Shown: positions 7,070 to 16,270 of the stretch, piece by piece | How the letters are laid out: each line of letters starts with the position of its first letter | Position numbering within the stretch: the first letter of the stretch is position 1 | The notes under the pieces: generated by a model | Told to the model about the DNA's origin: nothing | The model's database searches: none | The model's input: the letters and a program-made list of their open reading frames with translations, nothing else | NCBI RefSeq assembly: GCF_030730875.1 | Contig: NZ_JAVAMA010000002.1 | Coordinates: 62,001 to 126,000, forward strand | DNA length: 64,000 nucleotides | Source: Sphingomonas sp. DG1-23 | Lineage (GTDB): Bacteria > Pseudomonadota > Alphaproteobacteria > Sphingomonadales > Sphingomonadaceae | Direction of reading: 5' to 3' | Position numbers and translations under genes: made by a program

Positions 7070-8611
7070 CTATTGCTGCTTCGGGGGAACGTCCGCGGGG
7101 CGACTGGCGATCTGCGACCGCAGCCCCGAAAAACCGTGGACGCGAAAGCCCCGGAAATTGGACCACCCCTTCAAAAACGGCAGGATCGTCCGCTCGGCCG
7201 CGCCGCGTTCGGCATCGCGACCATAGAAGCTGACGCGGTCAGGTCGCGTGCGGGTTTCGCGGGTCAGCGAAAATGTCGCCGCGCCCCTGGCTCGGGCGAC
7301 CGGCGCGGGTTGCAGCACGGCGCGGCCATCGCTGATCACAAGCTCGCCGGCCGGGGCACGCCGATAGGTTCGCTGGACCTCGGTCGCGACTTCGCCGGCC
7401 TCGACGGCAATCTTCACCGGCATGCCGAGCGCGAGCCACGGCTCCGCGGCATCGAGGATCAGCTGCGGCTCCGTCCGGTACGCCATCACGACGATCGTAT
7501 CGATCGAGGCACGGGCACTCGTCAGCGCCGCGACACCGCCCGGCGCCCCAAGCATCCACCACGGCACATCGACGTCCACAGGTTCGCCCCAGCTGCGAGC
7601 AATCGCTTCGACCGCCGAGGCCCAGCGCCGCCACGCGGCGGTGGGGTCGCGACCATAATCCGCACGGCCATAGGGTTCGATGTCGAGCTCGAGCCGCACC
7701 GGCGGATGAGCCGATCGCAGGCGCTGCGCCGCGCGGCGCAGGCGGCCGACGCGTTCGAGCGCGCGCGCCAGACCGTCGGGCTCGATCATGTCCGGGTCGC
7801 CCTCAACGAAGTGCGCTGCGATTCCGGACGCCGACAGCGCGCGCGCGACCGGAAGGATGTCGCCCGGGTCGGCCGGCGGCTGGATGGCGATGTCCCCCAG
7901 GCCAAGCGCGGCTAGGTGGTCCACAAAGGCGGCGGGGTTGCGGATCGCCTCTGCCGCATCCCACACCCAGCTGCCGTAGCGCACCGCGGGCCCGCCAGCA
8001 GGCTCGATCCGCGCTCCCCGAAAGATGATTTCGTTCGCCGAGAAAGGACAGCTGACCACCAGTGCCGATGCGTCCGGCCCAAGCGGCAGCGCCGCCCGGC
8101 CGCCGCTGAAGCTGGTCTGTGGAGGCGCGGGGGCGTCGCCGCCAGGCGCGACCAGCGATAGACCGACAGGCACGCTCGCTTCGCCATTCAGCACCAGATC
8201 GCCGGCCATGTTCCGGGGAAAGCGGTAGCCGGTGGGTTCGAGAACGACGCCCGCAGGCCGCGATCCGGCACCGCAGCGAATGTGCAGCCCGCCAGCTTCC
8301 GCAGTGGCCGCGACCCGCTCCTCGACACCGAAAATGCGCGGACGCAGCAAGGGCAGGAGCTCGCCTGTGAGCGGCAACAGTCGGGGCCTTCCAGGCGAGT
8401 CCGTCTCCCGCTCGGGAAGGCTCAGACTCTTCGGCACGAAATTTCCGTCACGCTCTGTCCCTTGCAGCACGAGCGTCTCTGCGTCCGCCCATTGCGGCTC
8501 GGCTGGCAGGCTCCAGACCCGAGCGGGCGTCTGGGCAATAGCGGCGGGCACAATCGCGCCTGACGACGCGAGGGCGACGGCGCGTACCCAAGCGAGACTT
8601 CGGCCCGCCAC
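7070..8611 (-). CDS. Exported protein with TIM-barrel (GH18-like) C-terminal half
   Basis: 513 residues from a GTG at 8611, chosen because AAGGAG lies seven bases upstream and it starts four bases after the glycosyltransferase stop. A signal peptide covers about residues 5-25 (L-A-S-S-G-A-I-V-P-A-A-I-A-Q). The C-terminal half has the order expected of a glycoside-hydrolase barrel: a strand ending in L-E-L-D-I-E-P-Y (acidic pair), V-D-V-D-V-P-W-W, and I-V-V-M-A-Y-R-T, resembling the chitinase-type D-x-E and M-x-Y strands. Its place behind a polysaccharide synthase suggests periplasmic trimming or modification of the glycan. No exact family was recognised. Confidence 0.72.
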   Translation of the reverse strand: MAGRSLAWVRAVALASSGAIVPAAIAQTPARVWSLPAEPQWADAETLVLQGTERDGNFVPKSLSLPERETDSPGRPRLLPLTGELLPLLRPRIFGVEERVAATAEAGGLHIRCGAGSRPAGVVLEPTGYRFPRNMAGDLVLNGEASVPVGLSLVAPGGDAPAPPQTSFSGGRAALPLGPDASALVVSCPFSANEIIFRGARIEPAGGPAVRYGSWVWDAAEAIRNPAAFVDHLAALGLGDIAIQPPADPGDILPVARALSASGIAAHFVEGDPDMIEPDGLARALERVGRLRRAAQRLRSAHPPVRLELDIEPYGRADYGRDPTAAWRRWASAVEAIARSWGEPVDVDVPWWMLGAPGGVAALTSARASIDTIVVMAYRTEPQLILDAAEPWLALGMPVKIAVEAGEVATEVQRTYRRAPAGELVISDGRAVLQPAPVARARGAATFSLTRETRTRPDRVSFYGRDAERGAAERTILPFLKGWSNFRGFRVHGFSGLRSQIASRPADVPPKQQ

Positions 8612-8615
8612 TCCG

Positions 8616-10055
8616 TCACTCCTTCGCGAAGCCGGCGCGGGTCGCCGAGGCCCAGCTATTGTCCTTGCGGAAATAGCGCCACATGCCGCGCAGCCTGTAC
8701 ACCAGATTGGCCTGACGGTATCCGAAATTCTCGATGAGCGCGGCGACCGCGATGAGGAACAGGTCGCGCGCACGGGGCGTGCGCCGAAGTTGCAGTTCCT
8801 CCAACGCGAGGGTGCCGAGACTGATCGCGGTGCCGAACAGCACCGTCAGCGAGAAGAAGGCGATCACCACCGTGCCGCTGGTCAGTCCCAGCAAATAGAG
8901 GAGCGGCACCAGCAGATAACCGAAGATTTCGCAGGGCGGACCGAGCACGTCCTCGATCACCAGCAACGGCATCCCGATCATCCCGACCCGCCCGTAGCGC
9001 GGATTCAAGATCATGCGACGATGCCGGACGAGCGTCTCCAGTGCGCCCTGCTCCCAGCGAGAGCGCTGATTGCGCAGCCCCTCCCAGTCGTACGGCGCCT
9101 CCGTCCAGCAGATCACTTCTGGAACGAAGGCGACCCGATAGGGGCGGCGCTGCTCGCGCATATAGCGGTGTATCCGGGTGACGATCTCGAGATCCTCGCC
9201 GACAGTATCGTGCCGATAGCCGCCGATCTCGACCAGTACCGAGCGGCGGAAGATACCGAACGCACCCGAGATCAGCAGCAGCGTACCGAGCTGTGCGTTG
9301 GCGATCCGCGCGGTCAGGAAGGCGCGGAGGTATTCGAGGATCTGATAGCGCGGCAGCCAGCCGGCGGGCAGCCGTACCTGCCGCACATGCCCGCCCTGCA
9401 CCGCCGAGCCGTTGGCGATGCGGATCGTCCCCCCGATCGCGACGAGGCTGCCATCGTCGGCCATGAACGGCTCGGTGCCGCGCAGCAGCCCGTCGGGCTC
9501 GATGATCGAATCGGCATCGATGACGCAGACCAGAGGCGCGGTGGCGAAGCCGATACCGGCGTTCACGGCATCCGCCTTGCGGCCATTCTCCTTGTCGACG
9601 AGCAGAAGATTGGGGTGTTTTGCGGAGGCGTAGACGCCAAGTATGCGGGTCTTCTGGAGCACCGCGAGTTGCTCACGCTCGATCAGATGCATGTCGAACT
9701 CGCCGATCAGCCGCGCGAGCGTGGCGTCGCGCGAGCCGTCATTGACCACGACAACTTCGTGATCGGGATATTCGAGCGCGAGCAATGCCCGCACGCTGTC
9801 GGCGATCGAGAGCTCCTCGTTGTAGCAAGGCGCGATCACCGAGACCGGCGGCGCGAGATCGGCATAACGCGTCCACAGCTCGTACGAGCGCGCGGCCGGG
9901 CGGACGCGGACGTAGAATACGTGCGCGGCGAGGAGGAGCTGGACGATCGAGACGAGGTTGCGGATGCTCACGACCAGGAAGCAGAGCAAACTCATGCTGA
10001 TCAGCAGGCCGGTGCCGATGCGCCCGGTCCATTCGGCGATGAGCGGCCAGGTCAT
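8616..10055 (-). CDS. Processive family 2 glycosyltransferase (polysaccharide synthase)
   Basis: 479 residues with two N-terminal membrane helices (about 15-48), a GT2 domain and three or four C-terminal helices (about 355-425). All motifs of inverting, processive GT2 enzymes are present: N-D-G-S-R-D (105-110), D-A-D (180-182), G-E-D (286-288) and Q-R-S-R-W (330-334), as in cellulose, hyaluronan and poly-GlcNAc synthases. It should polymerise a nucleotide sugar and push the chain through the inner membrane. There is no PilZ domain. The start overlaps the HEAT-repeat gene by four bases, so the two are translationally coupled. Confidence 0.9.
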   Translation of the reverse strand: MTWPLIAEWTGRIGTGLLISMSLLCFLVVSIRNLVSIVQLLLAAHVFYVRVRPAARSYELWTRYADLAPPVSVIAPCYNEELSIADSVRALLALEYPDHEVVVVNDGSRDATLARLIGEFDMHLIEREQLAVLQKTRILGVYASAKHPNLLLVDKENGRKADAVNAGIGFATAPLVCVIDADSIIEPDGLLRGTEPFMADDGSLVAIGGTIRIANGSAVQGGHVRQVRLPAGWLPRYQILEYLRAFLTARIANAQLGTLLLISGAFGIFRRSVLVEIGGYRHDTVGEDLEIVTRIHRYMREQRRPYRVAFVPEVICWTEAPYDWEGLRNQRSRWEQGALETLVRHRRMILNPRYGRVGMIGMPLLVIEDVLGPPCEIFGYLLVPLLYLLGLTSGTVVIAFFSLTVLFGTAISLGTLALEELQLRRTPRARDLFLIAVAALIENFGYRQANLVYRLRGMWRYFRKDNSWASATRAGFAKE

Positions 10056-11026
10056 GCTCCCCCGCCCAACGTCGTTACCGCCTCGCCCGCGCGAAGCCTG
10101 ACCCAGCGCGAAGGATCTTGCCGCATCCGCTCGAGCAATGGCAGCGCCGTGCGCAGCCCCATCGCCGCGCAGGCGCGTGCGGCCTGTGCACGAACGTTCT
10201 GGTCGGGGTCTTCGAGCAGAGGCAACACCCATTTGCCGGCTGCCGGATGGTTCAGACGGACTGCCGCCGCGAGCGCCGCCGAACGAACCTCTGCGTCTCC
10301 GGCGCGCGCCGCCTCGCTGAGCATTTCGAGCGTGGAATAGTCTTCGGTCCAGCCGAGCGCATCGACGACGAGCGCATGTAGTCCGGGAGGAAAGTTTCGC
10401 CACGACAACGCCAGCAGTTCTTCTGCCCGGTGCGGGGCGAGCGCGCGGAACAGGGCATGATGGAGCGGCGTCACCGGAACCTTCTCGAGTGCCAGCGCCG
10501 CGATCAGAACGTCCGCCATGGGCAGTGCGTCGAGCCGGGCCAGCATCGCCGCCGCCTCGAGCCGCACGGACAAAGCCTTGTCGTGCCGCAGCATCGCGTC
10601 GAGGGCAGCTACTGCCTGGCTTCCGCCCACGCCGCCGAGCGCGCGCACCGCATCGACCCGGCGGGAAATACGGCGGCGCCGCGCCTTGGCGAGCACGCGG
10701 TCAACGAGGTGATGGCGCTCCACGAACGCAGTAAGCCGCACGCGGTCCTCGCCTCGCACCAGCCGGCGGAGATGCGACACTGCCGCGAGCCGCTGCTCGG
10801 GGGAAGCGTGCCGATAGGCTTCGCCCGGGCGCTCGACGCCCGGCAGCGCCGCAAGTATCTCGCGCGTCAGCGATCGGTTGTTGGTCTCCGTGGCCGCCCG
10901 GCTCCGCTCCTTGCGGTCACGCCGCATCACCAGCACGAGAAGCAGCGCCGCCATCGCCAACGTTCCCCATAGCGAGATCAGGATCGCCAGCCGGGCGACG
11001 TGATCGGCGATGCCCGGGAGCGTCAC
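10052..11026 (-). CDS. HEAT-repeat protein with N-terminal membrane anchor
   Basis: 324 residues: one membrane helix (about 15-34), a basic segment, then HEAT-type helical repeats (for example A-V-R-A-L-G-G-V-G-G-S-Q-A-V-A-A-L, V-R-A-Q-A-A-R-A-C-A-A-M-G, V-R-L-R-A-G-E-A-V-T-T-L-G). HEAT arrays bind proteins. Between an outer-membrane barrel gene and a synthase gene this is likely a scaffold for the synthase, and the short N-terminus before the helix puts the repeats probably in the cytoplasm. ATGA overlap with the downstream glycosyltransferase gene. Confidence 0.82.
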   Translation of the reverse strand: MTLPGIADHVARLAILISLWGTLAMAALLLVLVMRRDRKERSRAATETNNRSLTREILAALPGVERPGEAYRHASPEQRLAAVSHLRRLVRGEDRVRLTAFVERHHLVDRVLAKARRRRISRRVDAVRALGGVGGSQAVAALDAMLRHDKALSVRLEAAAMLARLDALPMADVLIAALALEKVPVTPLHHALFRALAPHRAEELLALSWRNFPPGLHALVVDALGWTEDYSTLEMLSEAARAGDAEVRSAALAAAVRLNHPAAGKWVLPLLEDPDQNVRAQAARACAAMGLRTALPLLERMRQDPSRWVRLRAGEAVTTLGGGA

Positions 11027-11028
11027 GA

Positions 11029-12165
11029 TCAGAGGCGAAGCTGCAGGCCGACGGACAGCCCCTTGCGGGTATAGGTGTCGACGCGTCTCTCATATTCGCC
11101 GGTCGCGCGGATCGTTACATCCGCGCTCACCGGGATTGCTGCGCCCGCGAAGACGGAGCGAACGCGCCGGGTGATGCCCGCTTCGGTATCCGGATAGCTC
11201 GCGACGCCGGCGAACAATCCTGCGCCGCTCCGCGTCCCGGTATCGACGCGTGCAGACCAGCCGCTGCGATGCTCTCCCCGCTCGTCCCACAGATTGATCA
11301 TCCGCAGCGTCGCGCTGCTCCGCAACGCGGGCACGCCGAAGCGTATCCCGGGCTCGACTGCAGTGACCTGCGTCTGGCCATAATCGGCGTGCCGGACATC
11401 GGCGAGCAACGTGACGCGCCGACTCATATCGGCCTCGATGCCACCGCGGATGCTCCACTGCTCCCGAAAATCCGCCTCCGGAGTCGCCGCCGCGGTGAGG
11501 TAGCCGCGCCAGCCCGGCGAGAATTGATGGTCGACGCGTGCGAGCAAATGGGTGTCCACTGCGACACCGCGGTCTTCGCGCTCGGCTTCCACGGACAATG
11601 TCGTGCCGCGGGCGATTGGACCGAAGGCGCCGAGGGTCGTCGTCCACCATGTTCGGTCGGGCCGGTTGTCCGGGGTCACACGGGCAACGCTCTGACTGGC
11701 GAAGACTCCGCGCCGCGTGGTCGCGCGCTCTCCTTGCGGCAGCGCGAGCTGGTTGCGGATGGCCGCGAGGTCGGCATTGCCCGGATCGCGCGCCTCGATC
11801 GCGGCGAGTTCGCGCCGCGCCGCATCTCGGTCGCCCGACCAGAGATGGGCCCGGGCAAGCGCGGCGCGGATGTCGAGATCCTCGGGCGCCAGCACCTGCG
11901 CCGCGCGCAACGTCGCGATCGCTTCGCGGTAGCGCTGCGCATAGGCATAGGCGCTGCCAAGCAGCCGCAGGACCTCCGGATCGTTCGGCCAGGCGATGCT
12001 CGCCGCTTCGAGCCGCGCGATTGCCGCGGCCTTGTCGCCGCGCGCTATGGCCGCGCGTGCCTCGGAGATCGTCGTCTCGCGATCTGCTCCGATCTGCGCG
12101 AACGCCGTCGCCGAACTCGCCAGCAGCGCAAGGAGGGCGGCTCCCTCAGCCGTCCGTCGAAACAC
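11029..12165 (-). CDS. TPR plus YaiO-like outer-membrane beta-barrel protein
   Basis: 378 residues with a signal peptide (about 1-23, ending S-A-T-A-F-A-Q), TPR-like helices (about 30-135) and a C-terminal beta-barrel ending in the pattern G-L-S-V-G-L-Q-L-R-L with alternating aromatic/polar strands. This order matches YaiO-family and PgaA-like exporters in which periplasmic TPRs guide a glycan to the barrel. The GTG start at 12165 lies inside the end of the response-regulator gene (20-base overlap). It is two bases upstream of the HEAT-repeat gene, so the operon is tightly packed. Confidence 0.82.
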   Translation of the reverse strand: MFRRTAEGAALLALLASSATAFAQIGADRETTISEARAAIARGDKAAAIARLEAASIAWPNDPEVLRLLGSAYAYAQRYREAIATLRAAQVLAPEDLDIRAALARAHLWSGDRDAARRELAAIEARDPGNADLAAIRNQLALPQGERATTRRGVFASQSVARVTPDNRPDRTWWTTTLGAFGPIARGTTLSVEAEREDRGVAVDTHLLARVDHQFSPGWRGYLTAAATPEADFREQWSIRGGIEADMSRRVTLLADVRHADYGQTQVTAVEPGIRFGVPALRSSATLRMINLWDERGEHRSGWSARVDTGTRSGAGLFAGVASYPDTEAGITRRVRSVFAGAAIPVSADVTIRATGEYERRVDTYTRKGLSVGLQLRL

Positions 12166-12544
12166 GCGCGCTCTCGCTTTTCAGGATTGCGTTGACCCGC
12201 GCTACGAGCTCATCGGGAATGAAAGGCTTGGTGAGATAGTCGCGGGCGCCTGCGGACAAGGCGTCGAGCACGTCGTCCTGCCCTTTGCGGGCAGTGAGCA
12301 TCACCACCGGCAGACGCGATCCCTGCTGAACCAGCGCGCGCAACACTTCGGGCCCCGACAGGACCGGCATCATCGCGTCGAGAACGATCAAATCGTACCC
12401 GCCCGATAGCGCCGCATCGAGCGCCGAGCGGCCATCGCCGATGACCGTGACCCGGTGCCCTGCGCCTTCGAGCTTGAAGCGAAGCAACTCGCCCAGAAGG
12501 TCGTCGTCGTCGGCAATCAGAATATGCGCCACGCGATACGCCAC
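12146..12544 (-). CDS. Single-domain response regulator
   Basis: 132 residues, a receiver domain only. Acidic pocket D-D-D-D at 12-15, phosphoacceptor Asp about 56 in L-I-V-L-D-A-M-M-P, switch Thr about 84 in M-L-T-A-R-K, Lys about 106 in Y-L-T-K-P-F. No output domain, so it acts by protein-protein contact. As first gene of the synthase operon it probably gates polysaccharide synthesis after phosphorylation by a kinase elsewhere. Start may be GTG 12544 or GTG 12532; the latter has AAGG at a better distance and gives 128 residues. Confidence 0.9.
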   Translation of the reverse strand: MAYRVAHILIADDDDLLGELLRFKLEGAGHRVTVIGDGRSALDAALSGGYDLIVLDAMMPVLSGPEVLRALVQQGSRLPVVMLTARKGQDDVLDALSAGARDYLTKPFIPDELVARVNAILKSESARVSTDG

Positions 12545-14005
12545 CTTACGCTACAAACGTCCGATAATGAGACACCTATACTGAGATGCCAAGGCGGAAG
12601 TTCCCGATAACCGGGCTTGACGCGTGATTCGCGACGAGCTGAAGGCTCAGAAGCCGAAACTGCATGACGGAGTTTCTATGCGCAGAGGGGCGCCGCGCAC
12701 GGGGCCGAACGAGCAGCTATCATCTCATTGCGCCCGAAGCCACGCGCCGCTGTCGGTTCGGATCGAGCTGAAGTTCGGGACATGAACCAACGTCCGTTTC
12801 TGGGAAGCAGCGGCCAAAGTCCGCATGCAGGTCTTTCCGGATATGTCAGCTGGCTAAAGAATGGCGGCTTTCCCAACCTCGCGACCCGACAGCGGACAGG
12901 CGGTTAACGGCCCAATTCCTGCCGTTTGGCTTCCGTAGGGGTCCCCATCGTCAAGCGGAAATCGGTAGATTTCCGCCACTTTCGACGATGAAGGCGAATT
13001 GACCTCCACATCTCGTCCCACAATTATTCCCGGCTTTGATGGAACGCCGTGGCATGCCCTGGCGCCTGCAGTTGCGCTCATCGGTATGTAGGTTGATTAC
13101 GCCGCCCGTTTAGGTCGGCTTTCGGGCCGGTTGCGGACAGGCAGGTTCTGGGCGGCGTGTATGCGAAGCGGACGTTAGTTGGGCAACCGGCAACGCGACT
13201 GGACGCAGAAGCGGTTAGCCGAAAGGAATAGCGGCCGACATCGCTGCGCCGAAGCGTGAGTCCGGGGAGCTCGCGGCCGGCGGCGGTGGCGCCCTTGCCG
13301 ATCCGGGAGAAAATCAGTCGGCCGCGCTTGACGGTGGCGGCGGCGTCGTGTTCGCGGCCGAGGCGGCGCAGTAGCGCCATGTCACTCGTCTGGTGCTGGG
13401 CGAGGACGGGCACGGCGAGCGCCAGACCGTCGGTGCGGCGGCCAACGATACGGACGGCGAGAAGGCAGCCTAGTCGCGGCCAAATAGCCCGCGCGGGGAT
13501 GGACTCCGCTGAATGTTCTCATCATGTTCCGCGCATGCCCCGCGATTTCGAGTCGTCTATCGCGGACATCGACTGGCTGCAGCATCGCTGGGCCTTCGAG
13601 GTCCGACCCTCTTCTGTGCAAGGACAGACGCGCCGCCAACGGCAGGTTGGGCCGCTGGTGCCTGCCAGTTTCGATTCGCGGGGCGAGGCCGCTTCGGCGA
13701 TCGGGAACGTTCGCGTCGAAAGCGTCGCGTCGACCGTCGCGCGCTATGCAAACCTGCACCGGTGCTCGTGCTGATTGAAGGTGAGGGTTTCGCGCGCGGA
13801 TCAGGCCGGAGATCTGGGCCTATGACGGCATCGACCTGAGCGCGGGCGTGAACTGTGGTCACGTGACCGTGCTTTCGGCGAAGGCGCGCGCGATGTTTCC
13901 AGGCGAACTTACCCTCTTCGTCAGGATTTACGGCCGGCGGCGCTGAACCTGGCCGGGCCCTCCGCTTCGAAGGTCCCGCAATCCGGGCATTTGGTCCCAA
14001 CCGGA
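12545..14005. other. Gene-poor decayed region with repeated AACGTCCG motif
   Basis: About 1.46 kb with no frame I can assign. Short frames on both strands are Arg-rich and lack domain patterns. A minus-strand stretch at about 13250-13400 (A-L-L-R-R-L-G-R-E-H-D) and a plus-strand stretch at about 13800-13940 (E-I-W-A-Y-D-G-I-D-L-S-A-G-V) look protein-like but end quickly, as in gene fragments. The octamer AACGTCCG or its complement occurs at 12556, 12789 and 13168. I read the region as remnants of lost genes plus the upstream promoter of the response-regulator operon. Confidence 0.5.
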
Positions 14006-16270
14006 TCAGTACACGAACCAGTCGTTGCTGTGCTGCGCGCCGGTAAAGCCCCCGCCGATATCGTTGGTCCCGTCCATCAGCCAGACAAAGGTGGATCCAT
14101 CTGTGTTCCGCCACAGGATGTCGGCCTTGCCGTCGCCGTTATAGTCGTCGGTCTTCTCGACCTGCCAGGCATTGCCGGTTTGCGAATAGGTGTCGCCGCC
14201 ACCGACCGTGTTCTTGCCATCCATGAACAGGATCTGCGTTCGGCCGTCTGTGTTCCGCCACAGGATATCGGCTTTGCTGTCGCCGTTGAAATCGCCCGCG
14301 CTCTGAAAGGTCCAGCTGTTGTCGAGCTGCGGACCGGTATTGCCGCTCGTGCCCTTCACCGCGGTGCCGTCCATGAACCAGAGCCGCGTCGTACCGTCGG
14401 TTTTGCGCAGCAGCACGTCGGCCTTGCCGTCGCCATCGAAATCGTCGGTCGCGAGCATCTTCCAGCTGGCGTCGGCCTGCGCGCTTGTGGTCGTGCCGCC
14501 GACATTGACGCCGTTTCTCATCAGCCAGATCTCTGTCGAATTGGTGGCACTGTTGCGCCACAATATGTCGGTGGTGCCGTCGCCGTTGAAATCGCCGGCC
14601 CCCTGTACTTTCCAGTCGGTAGCCGTGGCTGAGAAGGTTTGGTCGATGTCGTGTGCACCATCCATCAGCCAGATGGCGTTCGAGCCCGCATCGTTGCGCC
14701 ACAGTATGTCGGCTTTGCCGTCGCCATTGAAGTCGCCGGAGGCCTGAATCGCCCAGGCGTTGGGGGCCTGAGAATGTGTATTGCCGCCGCCGATCTTGTT
14801 GACGCCATTCATCTCCCACACCTCGGTGGCGCCGGTGCTGCCGCGCCACAGGATATCGGCCCGGCCGTCGCCATCGAAGTCGTTCGGCGTGTAGACATGG
14901 TAGCTACCGGTGACCTGAAGGCTGGGAGCGATGCCGCGGTCATTGGGATTGGAGAACGCGAAATCCGGCGTCCCGTTGCCATCCAGATCACCGATCCCGA
15001 GCCATCCGGTCGTGCTCAAGGGAAGATCCGCTCGCGCTTCGAAGCTGGTCCCGGAATTCACGAACAGAGAGATACCCTGGAAGCCGCTGGCGATAAGGTC
15101 CGACGTCCCGTCTCCGTTCATGTCGCGCAGGATGAGTTCCGTCGGAACCTTGTTGGCCGTCAGCGTCTGCGAAAGGGCGAAGGGCCCGTTTCCATTGCCG
15201 AGCAGGACCCGGAGCTTCCCGCTTTCGTCATTGGCATAATAAACGAGATCGATCAGGCCGTCGCCGTTCACATCGCCTACCGCGAGCGCTCTGACGCCAC
15301 CCAGGACGAACTCGCTGATCGTGGGCTGGAATGTGCCGTTACCGTTGCCGAATAGGACCGAATATCCTCCCCAAGTCCCCACCACCGCATCGAGCTTGCC
15401 GTCGCCATTTACGTCGGCCATTGCCAGCGCGTTGCCGCGGCCGGGCAGGTTGTAGACCGTTTCCGATCCGGGTGCGCCGCCCGCATCCGAGAGCCGCACC
15501 GAAAGCACCGAAGAATTGACCTGGCCACCCTCAAACGTGAGTCGGAGCGAAACCAAGTCCGCGCGGCCGTCGTGGTTGAGGTCGCGAAGCATGAGATTCT
15601 GGTAATTGGAATTCGCCATGGTGAACGAATTCGTCAGCAGGAGGCCGCCGGCGCCGTCTCCCAGGAGGATCTTGAGATAGCTTGTACCATTTGAAAACTG
15701 GTTTCCGTCGAAAAGCTGGATGGCGATGTCGAGTTTGCCGTCGCCATTCACGTCGCCGATGTCGATCTGGGTGCCGGTGGTATTGCTCTGGATGATGTTG
15801 GTCAGCGGCCCGAAGGTACCATCTCCCTTGCCCTTGAAATAAGCCACCTGCCCGAAATGGGGCGACGCATATTCCGCAAAGCTCACGATCAGGTCGAGCT
15901 TGCCATCTCCGTCGAGGTCTCCGACCGAGACCTCACGGGCCCCGAGGGGGGTCGCGGTAAATGCAGGAGCCGTGAAGGCAGGTACGAAACCCCGGACGTC
16001 GGATCCGTTGAACAGCGTGCCCGATATGCCCAGCGAGACGTCGCCCAGGCCCACGCCGGCCTGGACGGTGACCGTGTACGACGAGCCGCCGGTGCCCGGC
16101 ACGGCTGTCACGCCCGTCACAGTGGAGCCCGTGATGGTGCCGGTCGACTTCACCACGAAGTCACTTGCGGTAACCCCGGTGACCGGTTCGGAGAAGGTGA
16201 CCGTGTAGGTGAGCGTCCGATTGTGGACAATCTTGGGGCCTGTCCCCTGAATGCCGAGCAGTTTTACCAT
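14006..16270 (-). CDS. Large FG-GAP/VCBS-repeat protein with N-terminal Ig-like domain
   Basis: 754 residues. Residues 1-90 form a bacterial Ig-like domain (T-Y-T-V-T-F-S-E-P-V-T-G-V). The rest is a series of about a dozen FG-GAP/VCBS-type repeats built on the calcium-binding core D-x-N/D-G-D-G-x-x-D, predicting one or two beta-propellers. The first half has varied repeats; the last six are closely related 46-50 residue units. There is no N-terminal signal peptide, so export would need a C-terminal type I signal (not evident) or another route. Likely a surface or extracellular adhesin or binding protein. Isolated between two non-coding stretches. Confidence 0.85.
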   Translation of the reverse strand: MVKLLGIQGTGPKIVHNRTLTYTVTFSEPVTGVTASDFVVKSTGTITGSTVTGVTAVPGTGGSSYTVTVQAGVGLGDVSLGISGTLFNGSDVRGFVPAFTAPAFTATPLGAREVSVGDLDGDGKLDLIVSFAEYASPHFGQVAYFKGKGDGTFGPLTNIIQSNTTGTQIDIGDVNGDGKLDIAIQLFDGNQFSNGTSYLKILLGDGAGGLLLTNSFTMANSNYQNLMLRDLNHDGRADLVSLRLTFEGGQVNSSVLSVRLSDAGGAPGSETVYNLPGRGNALAMADVNGDGKLDAVVGTWGGYSVLFGNGNGTFQPTISEFVLGGVRALAVGDVNGDGLIDLVYYANDESGKLRVLLGNGNGPFALSQTLTANKVPTELILRDMNGDGTSDLIASGFQGISLFVNSGTSFEARADLPLSTTGWLGIGDLDGNGTPDFAFSNPNDRGIAPSLQVTGSYHVYTPNDFDGDGRADILWRGSTGATEVWEMNGVNKIGGGNTHSQAPNAWAIQASGDFNGDGKADILWRNDAGSNAIWLMDGAHDIDQTFSATATDWKVQGAGDFNGDGTTDILWRNSATNSTEIWLMRNGVNVGGTTTSAQADASWKMLATDDFDGDGKADVLLRKTDGTTRLWFMDGTAVKGTSGNTGPQLDNSWTFQSAGDFNGDSKADILWRNTDGRTQILFMDGKNTVGGGDTYSQTGNAWQVEKTDDYNGDGKADILWRNTDGSTFVWLMDGTNDIGGGFTGAQHSNDWFVY
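14009..14881 (-). repeat. Six tandem FG-GAP coding repeats of about 140-150 bp
   Basis: On the minus strand six in-frame units encode D-F-N-G-D-G-K-A-D-I-L-W-R-N followed by a variable segment, W-L-M-D-G, a Gly/Thr loop and a closing N-x-W-x-V. Unit lengths are 49, 47, 50, 50, 49 and 46 residues. The DNA is similar enough for unequal recombination, so repeat number may vary between strains. Confidence 0.8.

Noticed and set aside
8232..10340. Long open plus-strand frame (702 codons)
   Set aside because: Antisense to the GT2 synthase and TIM-barrel genes, which show complete motifs; composition is Arg/Ala/Gln-rich and non-globular.
13256..13774. Plus-strand frame of 172 codons in the empty region
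   Set aside because: No ribosome site, overlapped by equally long frames on both strands, and Arg/Ser-rich without recognisable motif.
14009..14881. Repeat array as CRISPR or satellite DNA
   Set aside because: The repeats are in frame, about 140-150 bases long and encode calcium-binding FG-GAP units, so they are coding repeats.
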